From: Rhabdornis inornatus
Lineage: Eukaryota; Chordata; Aves; Passeriformes; Rhabdornithidae
DNA: 64,000 nt
Assembly: GCA_013397075.1 (NCBI GenBank)
Contig: VWZS01004484.1
Location: forward strand, 1,379,821-1,443,820
Direction: 5' to 3'
Each line of letters starts with the position of its first letter. The first letter of the stretch is position 1. Below the pieces are notes generated by a model. The model ran no database searches. It worked only from the letters and a program-made list of their open reading frames with translations, and was not told where the DNA came from. Made by a program: the position numbers and the translations under genes. Below, one piece after another: positions 39,741 through 52,948 of this stretch.

Positions 39741-40888
39741 CTAAATGTTGGACTTGAGTATTTCCAGGCCTGTAATTGAATTTCAGGCTACTTCTTCTCC
39801 CAGTATTAGTTTGGATATCTTCTAATCTGCACCATCCTGAGCATCAGAGCTATATTTCTATATCCTCATTGGAATGTATTGGTGCCTCATTTTGCCAGCA
39901 CTTAGGAGTTACATTTATTTATCTGCTCTTCTTCCAAGGAAACCTAAAGGAGATAAACACTTAAAACCCAGCCTCCATTATGGATTTAAATGGCTTATAA
40001 AATTTTTAAACCGTTTATGGTTGTCTTTGGTTCTGATGTATATGGTATCTCTTCTCAGTATTACTCTCAGATGAATGTGTTAGGAGAATCCAGGCAAAAT
40101 CCATGCTTATACAACTGAGGATTGGAATCACAGTAAGTGAGCAGGCCACTATAGTCTGTGAAACAATAATCATTCTCTCTGCTGTTCGAAAATAACTGCT
40201 AACTAAAACAAGGAGAAGATGGTACAAAATACACAGATCCAATGTAAGACTTCTCCTGAAGTCCTAATATTTCTTGTGTGTGTCATAGTACATATGTGAT
40301 ACTTAATAATATTCCAACTATTATGTCCTTTAAAATGCACATTTTACCCAGGCGTGCTGGAATTTGCCATGTAACAAGAGCTGTCACTTCATTCTCTCAG
40401 GTCTTAAATCTCATGCCTGGTGCAAATTGGAGAATTGATGCAAATAAAACAGACGTTGAGAAAAGCAAAATACAGACACTGAAAATATGTTCCAGCAAGG
40501 GCATTTACATAATTGCAATTACTGAAAATCTCAAAATTAGAGCCTTGGACAGTGCTGGGAGAATGAGAACTTATTGTAGGGAATTCTTGTTGGTTTGGAA
40601 CACACAAACCCGTCCTGAAGTGGATGTATTTGTATTGCTGAGTAGCACCACTCTTGGTTTTCTGTTACCTCACTTCTTAGGGTTACCTCATTCATAATTT
40701 CTTGCTACCATTTCACTCTGCTTACATATGACTTAACAGTATCTTTTCATTTGCACCACATCTTTAATTAGTTTGGATTTTTCTCTTCATTGTAAACAAC
40801 AAACCGAGAAGGACTTTGTCTTTCATTGTTTTCCCTTGTTCCATCCTTTGTAAATCCCAGGTTAGAACAAGAGGGGAAAAAGTACCTT

Positions 40889-41297
40889 CATAGAATCATC
40901 GAGTGGTTTGGGTTGAAGGAACCTTTAAGCTCATCTTATCCCACCCCCTGCCATGGGCAGGGACACTTTCCACCTGACCAGTTTGCTCCAGACCCTGTCC
41001 AGCCTGGCTTTGGACACTTCCAGGGCTGGGGCAGACACAGTTTCACTGGGCACCCTGTGCCACGGCCATCACCACCCTCCTAGGGAAAGATTCCTTCCCA
41101 GTATCCCATCTAACCATGTCCTCTGGTTGTGGGAAACCATTCTCTCTTGTCCTGGCACTCTGTCCCTTTTAAATAATCTCTCTCCATGTTTCCTGTCAGC
41201 TCCTTCAAGCACTGCAAGGCCACAGTTAGGTCACCCTGAAGCTTCTCTTCTCCAAGCTGAACCACCCCAATTCTCTCATCACCAAGCTGCTCCATCT
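40889..41297 (-). mobile_element. CR1 LINE 3' fragment
   Basis: About 410 bp, from the terminal atagaatcatcgagtggttt back through ggaaagattccttcccagta to the cttctcttctccaagctgaa block. One of the three longest copies here; non-coding. Confidence 0.94.
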
Positions 41298-44200
41298 TAT
41301 GTGTGTCCTGCTAAATTCCCTGTTAACACTTGATTAATGGGACGCTGTCATTATCCTGACATCTAGGAGGATGTCAGTGCACTTTATGGAACTGCTTGGA
41401 TGTGAATAAGAAAAATGTAATAAACATAGCCTGCCCAAACCTGCAGTGGACAGATCAAAGCCAGTGACCAGTGTAACTCCAGACTGTGCAAGAGGAAGCA
41501 CCATCACCACTCTGTTGTTTGCAGGTGGGAGGAACCAACTGCTAATTTTAACACCTCCTCAGAGTGGCTGTTTGGTGGTCACCATCATTTCCATGAGCCC
41601 ATCCTACAGCGTAACCCCAAATGTTGTATTGAGGCAGTGAGGGAGGGAGGATGTGTTTACATCCGCGTCACTCTTGGTTGGTCTTGACAGCACGGGAAAT
41701 CTCAGGAGGCTTTGCTTGCATGTGAAGGCATCTCTCAGGAAACTGATTTTACAAAGGGTTAAAGTAGAGCATGTTCCAAAAACAGGCTGAAAAACCAGTT
41801 TTGGCTCTAGAAAAGCAGCTTAAGAATTCTCTACAGCTGCTGTAAATGTAGACCCAGCTATTTAAGCAGGGCACGTCTCCTTCTCTGGCTGTGCTCTCTC
41901 ATATATGTTTGGAGGGCATAAAACTCTTCAGAACCATCCCAGTAAAAAGTTTGGCAAAATGGTGGTGGCTATAACCCTCCTGCCATTCCAGCAAGGTGCC
42001 TTCATAGAGCAGGAATACCGTGACACCCTGCCTCCCTCTCACACCATCTGTCCCTGGCTGTAAATGTTTCACAGACTTTACCCAGTCCTCTTGTTTCGTG
42101 CTCATTGCGAGCTCTTTCTGTGTTACTTGGTGGAAAATTGCCTTCAGGACACACACATGAGGAACTGGGAGCATGAGTAATATCTACATTTACTATAAAT
42201 AAGTGTATTTTTGTAAAAGCTGGTTGAGTGAGAGAGACAGAATAGTTGATGACACAGGCTTAATAAGCAGAAAATTAATTTTTGAGCCAGGTTTTGTTAT
42301 CTAGGGTGGCTCTAGGATCCGGAAGAGCAACATACCTGCAGAAGTGCAAGGTTGCCAAGTGCTTTTTGTTGCCAAATGCTCTCTGAAGTTTCCTCAAGAG
42401 TCAGCCTAGTCTTCCAAGTCATCAGTAATGGAGTTTTAAACTTTTTTCTATATATTTTTTATTTGCTAGATGAAAGCTTCAACTAGTCTGATGTACCAAA
42501 GCCATTGGAGATTGGGTGTATTAATGAGAGCTGGAGAACAGATTGCCTTTTTGTCTGTAGCATTTTATTTGCAGTATTTTGGGTATCTTTTGATGCAATT
42601 GTTCTTCATGCTCTAAGGCACCTTGCCACCTGGATTTCTGGGGCATACAGCTGCGAGGGACAGTTGTCAGCCTCCTGCCAAGTTGTTTGTAGAGGGGATG
42701 TTCCCATCTTCATTTTGCAAATCCCTTCCTGCTGGCAGTCCTGCAGACATGTCCCTTCCTCTGCTTCCTGCTTGTGTTCTCTGGGTTTATTACATGGATG
42801 GGCAGGGCTCCCGCTGCAGGAGCAAAGTAATTTCCCATGTGACCTGAAATTTCATGCACCTTTGGAGACAAGTGTTCTGGCTTTATTTATCTGTGCTATG
42901 CTCATGTTCTTACCCTGGCTGACCTTTCAGAGTGCTGCAGAGGCTGAAGGAACCAGAAAACCCTGATTGTCGGGGCAGCATAATCCTCATATTTCACAAC
43001 AGAGGTATTTCACCAATGATTACACCTCTTGTTTTCTGCAGGGGACACCTTGAGGTTTATCAGTCTGTCTGCAGAAAGGAACTTTGAGATAGAAATCCAG
43101 ATTTTATTTTTCTGGACCTTAGTGTCCCAAGATATAAAGAACCACAAGGATTCACATACATGGGGGTTGATAAAAGCTCAGGGCTCTGAAAGGGAGCAGG
43201 ATGGCAACGTGCTGGGGAGAGTTTCCCTGCAGGATTTATTGGTAGTACTTATTTATCAGTTATGTGCTTTATTTGTAATTTCATCTATTTACTGGCCCTA
43301 ATTTCCTGTCAGGCCAGCCTGCTCCCATGTCTGCTTTTCACACAAAGTCCTGGTATTTGGCTGCTTGACAGAATTATTTGGAATTACTGTAACTAATTAG
43401 TCCAGAGTTTCTAATATTAACTGGGAGGAAAGATTGAGGATGTTTAGAAAGTTGTAGCCATTAGACTTAGTAAATATATGCTCTGTGAAAACCATTCAGT
43501 GGTGGGAATTGCTCTCCTTTTTTTATCCCTTGCTCTTCAATGATGTCCTCCATCAAAGCTGAGAGGCCACTGACTTGGGCTGAGGGTGAGCTATGTTTAG
43601 GTACTGCAGAAGTCCTGCAAATCACTCCAGAGGGAGCTTTTTCCTTCCTCTTCCTTTATGTTTTCTTCCTTTTTTTCCCCTGACTTTATAGTTTCAGCTT
43701 TCAGGATTTTTCTGATTTTTGAGCTCTTGCAGCTAGAGTTGAGTGTAAAGGGCATGTTAGATGTTCTTCTGAAAATAATTCCTTCGTAGTTTTTAACATC
43801 CCAAAAGCATTTAAAAAGAGTTAGAAATATGTTACTGCACCACTGTGTGTGCCCCTGTGACTTAAATAAACACTGAAAGCAGCATTCCCTAACTTCTCAT
43901 CGATGGAGGCCTTTTGGTGGGCTGCATAAAGCTGCTCAGGATTTACACATTTCTCTTTTGTTACCTGTTTTTATCCCATTTAGAGTATGGGGGGGAAGGG
44001 GGGCTTTATGAATGCTGCTCTTCCATGTTGCATTCCAGGAGGTGGAGTTGCTACAGCAGAATTTCCCAATAATTTCCCTGGGAAGGAGGAGCTCCATTAA
44101 GGGCTGGATTTAGGATGAGGTCTGCCCTCTGGAACATGGTTTGGATCCCTGATGAAAGCACAGGATTTTTCCCTGCCAAGCCTGGGTTTCACTCCCTGCG

Positions 44201-44404
44201 TCAGTGCAGACTCACTGCGTGATGCTGGCTGGGTTTGCAGAATCAGTTTTTTTCTAAAATGAATGCCAGGCACTGTGTCTGCTGCTGCCTTCCCTTTGCA
44301 TGCCTGAATGGCCTCAGTCTTTCCCATTGCTGCTTGGGGATAATACTCAACAAACCTACTCAAAAGTAATTCTTATTTTCCCAGGGTCTGATTATACTTT
44401 GTCA

Positions 44405-44566
44405 CGGAACTAAAGGCTGGATGAGGTTGGAAGAGACCTCTGGATGTCACCTGGTGACACCAGGTGCCTGGTCACCCCGTGACTTAGGCAGGGCTATTTA
44501 TAACCTCCTGCCCAGGGTCAAGTCCAGACACCTTTTAGACATCTCCAAGGATGGAGATACTGACAG
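44405..44566 (-). mobile_element. Degraded CR1 3' fragment
   Basis: Blocks gatgaggttggaagagacct, ctcctgcccagggtcaagtc and agacatctccaaggatgga occur in the CR1 order on the minus strand, in a subfamily with the 'agagacctctgg' core. Confidence 0.7.
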
Positions 44567-47500
44567 GGGTGGGGAATCGTGGGCAACTCCTTCATGCTGG
44601 TCTGAGGAGATAATGACCTGAAACAACAAGAGTATTTATTAAAATATTCTGTTTAAGACAAGGTTTTTATTATGAAATGTGACCTCGAGCTTCACCCAAA
44701 TGCACAAATAACAGCCAGGTTTTCAAATCCTGCCTGTGAGGATCAAGGTGCTCCAGGCAGCAGGACAGCCAAAGGACTGTCGTGACAATGTTTTTCTTAG
44801 GTGTCTTCTCACCACAAGGATCCATTCCTGCCTGTGTGCTGTGATGGTTAAATTCACTTCTGAGCCCTGGCTCTGTGTATATTGTGGGGGTGATGTGCAT
44901 CTGGAGTGCTCAGGCTCATGGGGTGGTTCTGGGCGTGTCCTGTGCAGGACCAGGAGCTGGTCCTTGTGGATTCATTCCAAGTCAGGATGTTCTGTGATCC
45001 TCAGGCACTGCTTGGTGCTTGGTGTGTGCACACCGAGCTCCTCCCCACCGTGGCTTCCAAAGCTCATGGTCAGATGGGTCCATGGTTTCCATAATTCCTT
45101 ATTCCCTGTATGGATACTGAGAGGAGGAGAACAGACTCCTGTGTCAGCACCATCCAATGTATGTGATCCATGCCATGCCATGCCAGGACATCCCTCTGGA
45201 CTGGGTGCCTGTGCACATTCTGGCAGGGGTAATGTGATTCCTCTGATGAAATTGCATCCAAGAATAATCTCCTTTGACTAGTATCTGAGATTTTCCTAGA
45301 TTTGATTTGCCCCTTCGTTAAAAAGTTACCCTGAATAACATTTTCAGGTGGTTTTGCTTCCAGGTAGAGAGAGAAAAAGAGAGAGGCTCTCTTCCTTCCA
45401 AAGGATAGCACGAAAAATGACTCCTTATGTACATAGAAAGCAAGGAAACTCGAGTAAAATCTCATAGGTCAGTGCTTCTCCCTTGTTCATCCTGATGGAT
45501 TCAGACAGCCCATGTGAGATTTTATTATCTAAGGCTGGTGCTTGTGACTGAGTGAGGTTAAAAATGAGTGAGGTTATGGGCTGGCATATTGAAATTTTAC
45601 ATCTCTTCATTTGGTCCATTTCTAACTGATGTGTTTGGTTCCTCCTTTTCAAGTAAAATTATTTTTAGGAATATTTTATGGTATAAAAAGAAAACAAATA
45701 CTTCATTTTTCCTCTAAGTGACTTCAGTGATGATTTGCTTGGGTCTAGAAAGCAGTTTAAAGGTGCTGTTGGCTCCTTTGAAGAAAAGTGTCATCTTGAT
45801 GTAAATCAGGAATATTGTTTTATAAGGACTGTTAACAGTTTACCTGAGTCAATCTGTAGCAGCCTTATGAAGAAAGCAAAATACTTCAAATGAAGTTCAC
45901 ATGTCTCTAGAAATGGGTTCATCAGAGGGGAGACATCAAGGGAAATGTTGACAGATATTTAATTATTATGGCAGTAGTGGCTGTTGCTGTGTTAATAGCA
46001 TCTGGCAGCAGAGTCACTGCCATCTGTTAGTGCCCTGAAATCCTGGAGATGGTGCATGCTTTATGGAGGAGTTAACAATAATTAACAAACTTATCACATG
46101 AAATCACCTTGATTGGATGACAGCCTTACCTTGATAATGATTAATTGCAAAATAATGTGGAATAAAATGTCCACTATTCTCCTTTTTTGCTACTGCTGCT
46201 CTACAAGTGCAGCGTCCTGGGGGATTTCCTTTCAAGCCTGTGGTGTGAGGCAGTATTTTCTGCATTTATTGTAAAAAATCCTTATAAACAGAGCTAGATT
46301 AAAATCAAACTTCTGCATATTCATTTCAATTTGCAACAGATTAGGTCTCTAAAACCAGTTGTGGTTCTGTTGGTGCATGGTAACTTCCAGTGTTAAATAA
46401 GGGAGAAAATGAGGTTGGACTGCAAGAAGTGACCCTTCAGCCAAAGTCAAGTCAGTCTGGAAGAACAATCTGACTTCATTAAAGCATTTCAAGCTGTTTA
46501 TGTTAGCCTAGTATTAGAATCCAAGCCATTAATTTCTGATGAGTCAGTTTGTCAATGTGATGAGGAAAAAACATTCTATTTGTTTGCATTTGGAAGAATT
46601 ATTTTTGAATATCTATTTTTATCTAAGCCAATATTTCGATCAGTGCAATGAAATATCACTGTCATAAATAAGAGTTATAAACAAAGTAATGAGCCAATTT
46701 GAGACCTGGTTGGGTTTTATTTTCTCTTAACTCTTCCTTTTCTGTCTGTTCCTGCTGAGCAACAGATGGAGAAGGTAACATACTCTTTGCTTGAATAGGG
46801 GAATTGTAATAGATAATTGAGGTGTGGTAATTATCAGGAGCAATAGGGGGGAAAGAGTAAACTCTGGAATCTCAAAGTCAACTACACAGGAATTTTATTT
46901 CTCTTTTCCCATGTGTGTCAGTTAATATTCTGAATATTGCTCAGGAGTGAGAAGGCAACATACACTTTTCTTGTGTGTTTCTGTTTGTTCCTAAGTGCCA
47001 GAAGTTTCTTCAGGCTGGGATTTGGGCTGATTCCAGCTCCTGATAGAGCTGCACTGACACCAAACCACAAGGAGAGCTGTGGAAAGCTGAGTTTGTGCTG
47101 CCTTGATTTATCAAAGCTCCCAACACAGGAGCTGTAGATCAGAGTTTTCCCTTCCCCTTCCAGTCCCATGGCGTAGATCTGAGAATAAAGGCCTGGTGCA
47201 GGAGGCTGGGTTTAGCTGATGTATGGCTTTGTTGTCTTCTCCATGAGACCCATCCCTCTCTTTTGTTTTGTTTTGACAGCCATGTGAGTCAGACATGAGC
47301 TCATGAGTTGTGTGTCTGTGTACACATATGTTCATCACATGTCACACCCTCCTAGCACTGTTAAGATTAGAAGATGCTTTGATAAAAGTGAATTTGCCTT
47401 TTGTTCTGCTGTTCTGGTGTGATAGCACGGGATGCTGAGCAGGCAGTGGCTGGTGCGGTGTAGCAAACACAGCCTTGTTAAGGCTTGGAAGAAGGGCTTG

Positions 47501-48132
47501 TTTCTCTCTCACCACTATTTGCATGCAAGGCACTGTTCCCTGCTTAGGAGGATTAGAAGATATGTATTAAACAGTGCTAAATATGCTGAGGCAGTTGATG
47601 TTTACAGCCCTTTTAGAATTATTCATTAAAATATTAACTGCTAGACAGCCTCCTTTTTTTTTTTTTAATTCAGTGATTTAGTAGCCCTTTCCAAAATCTT
47701 GTTGTGTGATTCAGACATTCAAAGACTGAATAAGGCTAAATAAAACCACCAAAATTACCCACAAAAACACTGATTCTTGGGTTTATGTTTCTTAAATTGC
47801 CATGAGTGTGACATGCCTAAGAAATACAGAGAGATTTGTGGAGCAGATGAGCTCTGAGATTTGACTCAGACCTCTCCCATCCGCACCAGCAGCTTTCCCT
47901 AACACATGGCACTGGGAAGATCTGGAAGGGGCTGTATCCCTCTGAAGGATTTTGGAGATAATAGATATGTATGTGCACTAAATTTTGGGTTACAGAAACT
48001 CATGACATGATGAGGTGGTCTTACCAAGCAGTGCTGGCTCTCAAATCTCTCTTTCCCCTCCCAGGCCTTTTAAAAGATATTTTTAATGGTTCTGGTCCTC
48101 TGTAAAGGACAGAGTTGTATTCTTATCTATAA

Positions 48133-48570
48133 ACACAGACTGGTTTGTCTTGGAAGGAACCTTAAAGCCCATCCAGTTCCACCCCTGACATGGGCAGGGA
48201 CACCTTCCACTAGCCCAGGTTGCTCCAAGCTCTGTCCAACCTGGCCTTGGACACTTCCTGGTCGCCCTGGGCCAGAGCCTCACCGCCCTCCCAGGGAACA
48301 ATTCCTTCCCAGTATCCCATCTAACCCTGCCCTCTGGCAGTGAGAAGCCATTTTCCCTTTTCTTTTCCCTCCAGGCCCTTGTCCCCAGTCCCTCTCCAGC
48401 TCTCTTGGAGCCCCTTCAGGCACTGCAAGAGGCTCTGAGGTCTTTCTGGAGCCTTCTCTTCTCCAGGTGAGCACCCCCAGCTCTCCAGCCTGGCTCCAGG
48501 GCAGAGGGGCTCCAGCCCTTGGAGCATCTCTGTGGCCTTCCCTGGACTCTCTCCAGCAGCCCCACATCCT
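48133..48570 (-). mobile_element. CR1 LINE 3' fragment
   Basis: About 440 bp, from acacagactggtttgtcttg to tggactctctccagcagccc. A 178-codon minus-strand open frame at 48416-48952 starts beyond it and runs into it; this is a chance frame. Confidence 0.94.
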
Positions 48571-49143
48571 TATTTTTGGGCTCTCCAGAGCTGATTTGCT
48601 TCCTTGGGCCCCTTGTGCCCAATTTTGTGGCTGAGCAGGTCACGTCTGCCGTTGCTGCTCTTCTCCGGCACGTTTGGCTCGTGCTTGCTCCTGCAGACAG
48701 GTCCTTGATGCTGATGTTTCCCCACTCTGTTCTGAGCCAGCCTGGAGTGCTGGGTGACTCTGGGACTGCCTTCCCAGTGCTTTGCCTTGCTCTGGTGAAG
48801 GTGGAGGCTGGTGTTGTTATTGATTTTATATGATATGAGCACCCCTCATTTTCCATGGACCGCTGGAGAATTACTGGCCAGCATGGAGTTTGATCCCTGG
48901 ATTTCATCCAGTGACCCAGAGGCAATTCCGCATGCCACCAAGCCCAGGGCATTTAAAAATTGCCCACCTAGGTCATTTCATCTCTTTAATTTCATTTTTG
49001 CTGAGCTTTTCTCATTCAGTTGTGCAGGCAGAAAGAGCCTGGACCCAGCCGAGTGTGACACCCTGATGACAAATGCCTGTCACCCTTTGTGTGCTCAGTA
49101 AATACTGATGCTATCTCTGCTGTGTGCTTTTTGTGTGTTTCAG

Positions 49144-49220
49144 GAAAAAAGTGCCAGTTCAAACGCAAGACTCAAATCTAACAAAGAGATCCCAGGATTA
49201 GTACATCAACCCAGAGCAAA
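49144..49220 (+). CDS. C1orf21: C1orf21 coding exon, 25 codons plus 2 bases
   Basis: The exon is 77 bp. The acceptor is tgtgtgtttcag and the donor is caaa/gtaagt, close to the vertebrate consensus. It begins in phase 0 and encodes EKSASSNARLKSNKEIPG followed by LVHQPRA. The final two bases, AA, combine with the first C of the next exon to give Asn. The recalled human version differs only by conservative changes (Val for Ala, Thr for Ser, Val for Ile). The exon is basic and Ser-rich and probably disordered. It is too short for ORF-based gene finding and is recognised from its splice sites and its match to the family. Confidence 0.95.
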
Positions 49221-51144
49221 GTAAGTTCAATGTCTGTTGTTTCAGTCATAATACAAATAAACACAAGCAGTGTCTTTGAGGTTCACACTGTGTAGCAAAG
49301 ACCAAATGATGACTCCAGCAGCCCTAAAATCATGCTGAGTTAGGTACTAGAGGTAAGATCACCTGTGTCCCAAGACATCCTCTCCTTTGCACAGCAAAGA
49401 TGCAGGACTTGAAAAAAGGTAAGATGCATCCTGTTGTGTGACCCTGTGCTATTTCTCAGCTTTCTATACAACTTACACTGAAAAAACTTCTCTATATCCA
49501 CCAGTGTTCCTAAATACAACTGGGTCAGTCCCAGGGAGGTTTTTGCTAGCTCCTGGTTTAGATTAGTGGCTGTTCTGCCTGGGTCTGGGAATGGTCAGGT
49601 TGTTAAAATAAAGGTTGTTCTGTAGCTGCGGGTTCCTCCCTGCTTGGTTGGCAGTTCTCTGCCCATGCTCTGCTTGGCAGTCAGTGTTACAGGAAATATT
49701 TGCCTCTTGTGGCAGAGCTGGTTATTGATAGTAGTAACTCACTTCTTTTCTAGCTCAGTGTTACATTTTAATCACTAATTGGCTGAGAAATAACAGATTA
49801 CACAGAGCCACATGTAGGGCTCGTGAAAAACAAGTGATAAAGGTTTGTGACTTGGGTTTTGAGCACCAGTAGAAATGCTTTCTTGTGCCCTGCCCTCAGG
49901 GCACTTCCTAACTTGAACTTGCTGCCTATCAAGTGCCTTGAACATGATTTCAACTCTGAAAACTTTAGTTATTTCCTAATCAGCTGACAGTGTAATTCAG
50001 CCTCTTTTCAAAGGGAAAAGCTGAGTGCTTTGAATGTAATTGCACAGAAATTAATGGCAGGGAGGTGGAGGTAGAAGCACTCTTCAGCAAAGCTATACTT
50101 TGTTATTATGGCTCAGTCCTTCCCTGCAGGGTCAGAGATGTATTTAAGATGCTCTAACATGAGGCTAATTACTCTGGGATAAAAATGGGCTGTTCTTTTG
50201 GTGGGTCATCTTTTGGTACATCCACAGCAGAGGAATTGCATGGGGCCAGGGCTTCCATTCCTTCATAAAACCCTGATTTGAAAAGTCCCTGCAGAAATCA
50301 GAACTGACCAAAAAGCCTGTTTTTACATTGCATTGACAGAATAAATATTTCTGTCACAGACCTGCAAAAATAAGGAAACTTTCCCAGAGAGGTGGAGAAT
50401 GTAGCATAAGGTTGTTGGGTAGATCCTCCATTGTTTGCCCAAGGCACTGCTGTTTGCCCAACCTACCACTGCATTTCTGTTCATAAAGTGGCTACATGTG
50501 TTTGAGTTGCTAATTGCCAAGTCAGCAAACAGCTGTTATAATGTACAGTATTTTTTTAAGGTTTATCGTCTAAAAACAATCAGAATTCTGACTGCAGGGT
50601 GGGGTGGCATTGGGTGGAAAAGGTCTACTCAGCTGGAAGAGCAGAAATTCATAGATAGATCATTAGATGCATCTTATAGTACTGCTCTGGTACAATGGAT
50701 ATTACTTCTAAACAGAACATGAACTGAGTACCAAATTATAAATTCTTTTACAATATTTTGATGTCAGCTGAAAAGTAAGATTGTGAGGGCTCTTCTCCCT
50801 GCAGGAGGATTTAGATTTTTCCATCTGAAGCCCTGGACTCTAAAACCAGGGGATGTAGGGAGCCAGCAGTGGCTTTATGGGAGTCTTTGGCTGAGGTGTA
50901 GGGTTGGTCCTTCCTCTTTACACCCAGTCCTGGTACCTGCCACACCTTCGGGGCTCCCCCCTGCACCCTGCCCCAACCTCAGAGGCACTTGGTCTATCTA
51001 TTCATCACCAAACTCACCCCACTGACACCTTGAATGATCAAACACACCCACCAAGTACCCTGGGACAAGTTCATAATTCAGGGAGTGACAGCAGCCTGAA
51101 GCGTAAAATGAAAGTGTTTATTTCAGACCAGTTTTACCCTGCCA

Positions 51145-51242
51145 AATCACAGACTCTCAGAATGGTTTGGGTTGGCACCTGAAAAATCAGCTAACCCAAC
51201 CTCCCTGCCATGGGTAAGGACACCTGCCAGTAGACCAGATCT
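51145..51242 (-). mobile_element. CR1 3' fragment
   Basis: Reads aatcacagactctcagaatg, gtttgggttgg, then aacctccctgccatgggta. About 100 bp, inside the 3.7-kb intron. Confidence 0.85.
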
Positions 51243-52329
51243 GTAGGATTATCCTGTGGGAATTTTCAGGAATATGACTACACAATACTCTTTTTTTTTT
51301 CCACCTGCCTTCTTTTAGTTTTCTTATGAATTATGGTTGGGGTGAGTCACTACAGTATTATCTCGTTTTATTAGAAACTGGATTTATGATGTTGTAAAGG
51401 CAAGACTATTTTTCAAACACTTGCCTACTCAGAAAGGGCTGCACTGCCCTAAAATCCCTCTCCAAGGGACCTGAATATGCAGGTGATGGAGTCAGCTGTC
51501 CCAAAAAAGCATCTCTTCCCCATCTGAGGTGGAGGTGGGAACCTGAGGAACAGGCAGACAGCTGGGGATAAGAACTCCCTCAACCACTGAAAGGTGAATT
51601 GTTCCTGCTCCTGAATTGCCAGCTTTAGGTTTTAATGCCATTTCTGAGCCCTCCTCTTGTGGACTGAGCTTCATTTATGTCCCACATAAGCAGATCTTTG
51701 TATACATTCATCCGATACGGGGAGGGCTCAATGCTGAGCTTTGTGGGGAAGTGCAGCTCGTTGTTGGGCACTCAGGGAGAGCATTAACTCATTACAGCTG
51801 AAAGGATCACTCTGAGGAAGAGGGGATGGGTGGGAATTAAGCAAGCCCAGCCAGCTTTCTGTGCTGGGGAAAATCTCCAAGAGCTGTGTGTCCTTCAGAC
51901 TGGTTGGCATCATTGTTGCCACTGGCTCCAGTCCCCATCCTCCCTTTTTTGCATCTTTTTGTGTTGCACATGGAGTCCCTGGCACATTTCCCCAGCTGCC
52001 TGTGAGCCCACGTGCTCCTCCGTGCTGCTGTCCAGAGGATGCTCCAGCCTCACCTTCCTGGAGGGGTGTTAGTGCAGGAGGGAGACTCTCACCATCCCTT
52101 AACGTAAATAAACACCCCAAACACCACCTGCCATCCATCCTCACCCTTGTCTCCTCATCCTTTCTGTGTTTTTAGCTTGCAGGTTCCCCATGGGGAAGGA
52201 CCTGTGGTCTTGTGTGACCATCAGCGTTTTGTAGACAATGAAAAAACGAGTATTTTCCAGCCCTCTTTACTAAAGCAAAATCATATTACTGAGCCTCTTG
52301 GTGCTGAAGAATTAGTTGGAATGAAGGTC

Positions 52330-52502
52330 TGGAGCACCAGGGGCAGCTGAGGCAGCTGGGAAAGGGGCTCAGCCTGGAGAAAAGGAGGCTCGGGGGGACC
52401 TTCTGGCTCTGCACAATCTCTGACAGGAGGCTGTAGCAGTTGTCAGTCTCTTCTCCCCCATAACAAGTGTCAGGACAAGAGGACACAGTCTTTAACCTCA
52501 CA
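52330..52502 (+). mobile_element. CR1 internal fragment
   Basis: Contains ggggctcagcctggagaaaa, ggaggctcggggggacctt, gtcagtctcttctcccccat and aagtgtcaggacaagaggac. These come from upstream of the usual 3' end, which is missing here. It ends 385 bp before the exon at 52888. Confidence 0.85.
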
Positions 52503-52887
52503 TTGTGGGTGTCTCATTGTGTGGTGGTGACCTTGGCAGTCTGGAAAACCTCCTGTCCTGACAGAGAGGGGGCTCTCACTCTCCCTCTCAGAGGGAGAGA
52601 TGCTGGGCTGTTAAATTCCTGCAGTCAGCCTGGAAAAGGGAACAGTCTCCTCTGGATGGATCCCAGTTACCATGCAGAGTGTTGCACAGGTACACAGAAC
52701 CAAATGCAGTAATTTTTTGTGGGCAAACAAAAAATAGGGGAAAAAAGATTAAAAATTGTAGATGAAAGTGTAAAGTGATGGATTTTTCACAGTGGTGGGA
52801 GCTGACAGCTGTGCCCCTCTACAACCCTGGGCTGTTTTATAATGGAAAAAATCCTCTTGGTACTGATGCTGTTCCTTTCCCTTCCAG

Positions 52888-52948
52888 CATGCACATCTCT
52901 GAAAGCCAACAAGAATTCTTCAGAATGCTTGATGAAAAGATTGAAAAG
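52888..52948 (+). CDS. C1orf21: C1orf21 coding exon, 20 codons plus 1 base
   Basis: This 61-bp exon has a strong polypyrimidine tract and acceptor (cctttcccttccag) and the donor gaaaag/gtaaga. The first base completes the Asn codon begun at 49219-49220. The next 20 codons read MHISESQQEFFRMLDEKIEK, which I recall as identical in human. The stretch from SQQEFF to KIEK looks like a short amphipathic helix and is probably the most structured part of the protein. The exon ends in phase 0, matching the terminal exon. It is only 3.7 kb downstream of the previous exon, the shortest intron seen here. Confidence 0.95.

Larger units (their letters stand above)
16316..49143 (+). other. C1orf21 intron, 32.8 kb
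   Basis: The intron is bounded by gtaagg and tgtttcag. It contains CR1 fragments on both strands, the 44-bp minisatellite at 26.6-27.8 kb and a short GT/TA microsatellite at 28960-28980. Long stretches without recognised repeats or genes are 17600-21865, 23151-25071, 27811-29269, 29971-35150, 35301-38869, 41297-44404 and 44567-48132. These are mostly AT-rich unique DNA. Open frames of up to 181 codons occur but match nothing I know and lack splice support. Confidence 0.9.
49221..52887 (+). other. C1orf21 intron, 3.7 kb
   Basis: The intron runs from gtaagt to cccttccag. It contains two CR1 fragments (51145-51242 minus, 52330-52502 plus). A T-rich run lies near 51290-51300. The rest, including 49221-51144 and 51243-52329, shows no gene or repeat that I recognise. 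Confidence 0.9.

Noticed and set aside
40278..40697. 139-codon plus-strand open frame
   Set aside because: No recognisable domain; it lies inside an intron without consensus exon boundaries.
42505..42966. 153-codon plus-strand open frame with a hydrophobic start
   Set aside because: The hydrophobic stretch suggests a signal or membrane segment, but no known protein, no splice support and no composition unlike neighbouring intron was found.
48416..48952. 178-codon minus-strand open frame
   Set aside because: It runs into the CR1 fragment at 48133-48570 and matches no family; the frame is a by-product of GC-rich repeat sequence.
52160..52260. Possible extra exon after tgtgtttttag
   Set aside because: The frames at 49220 and 52888 join exactly without it, and the family has no residues to place there.
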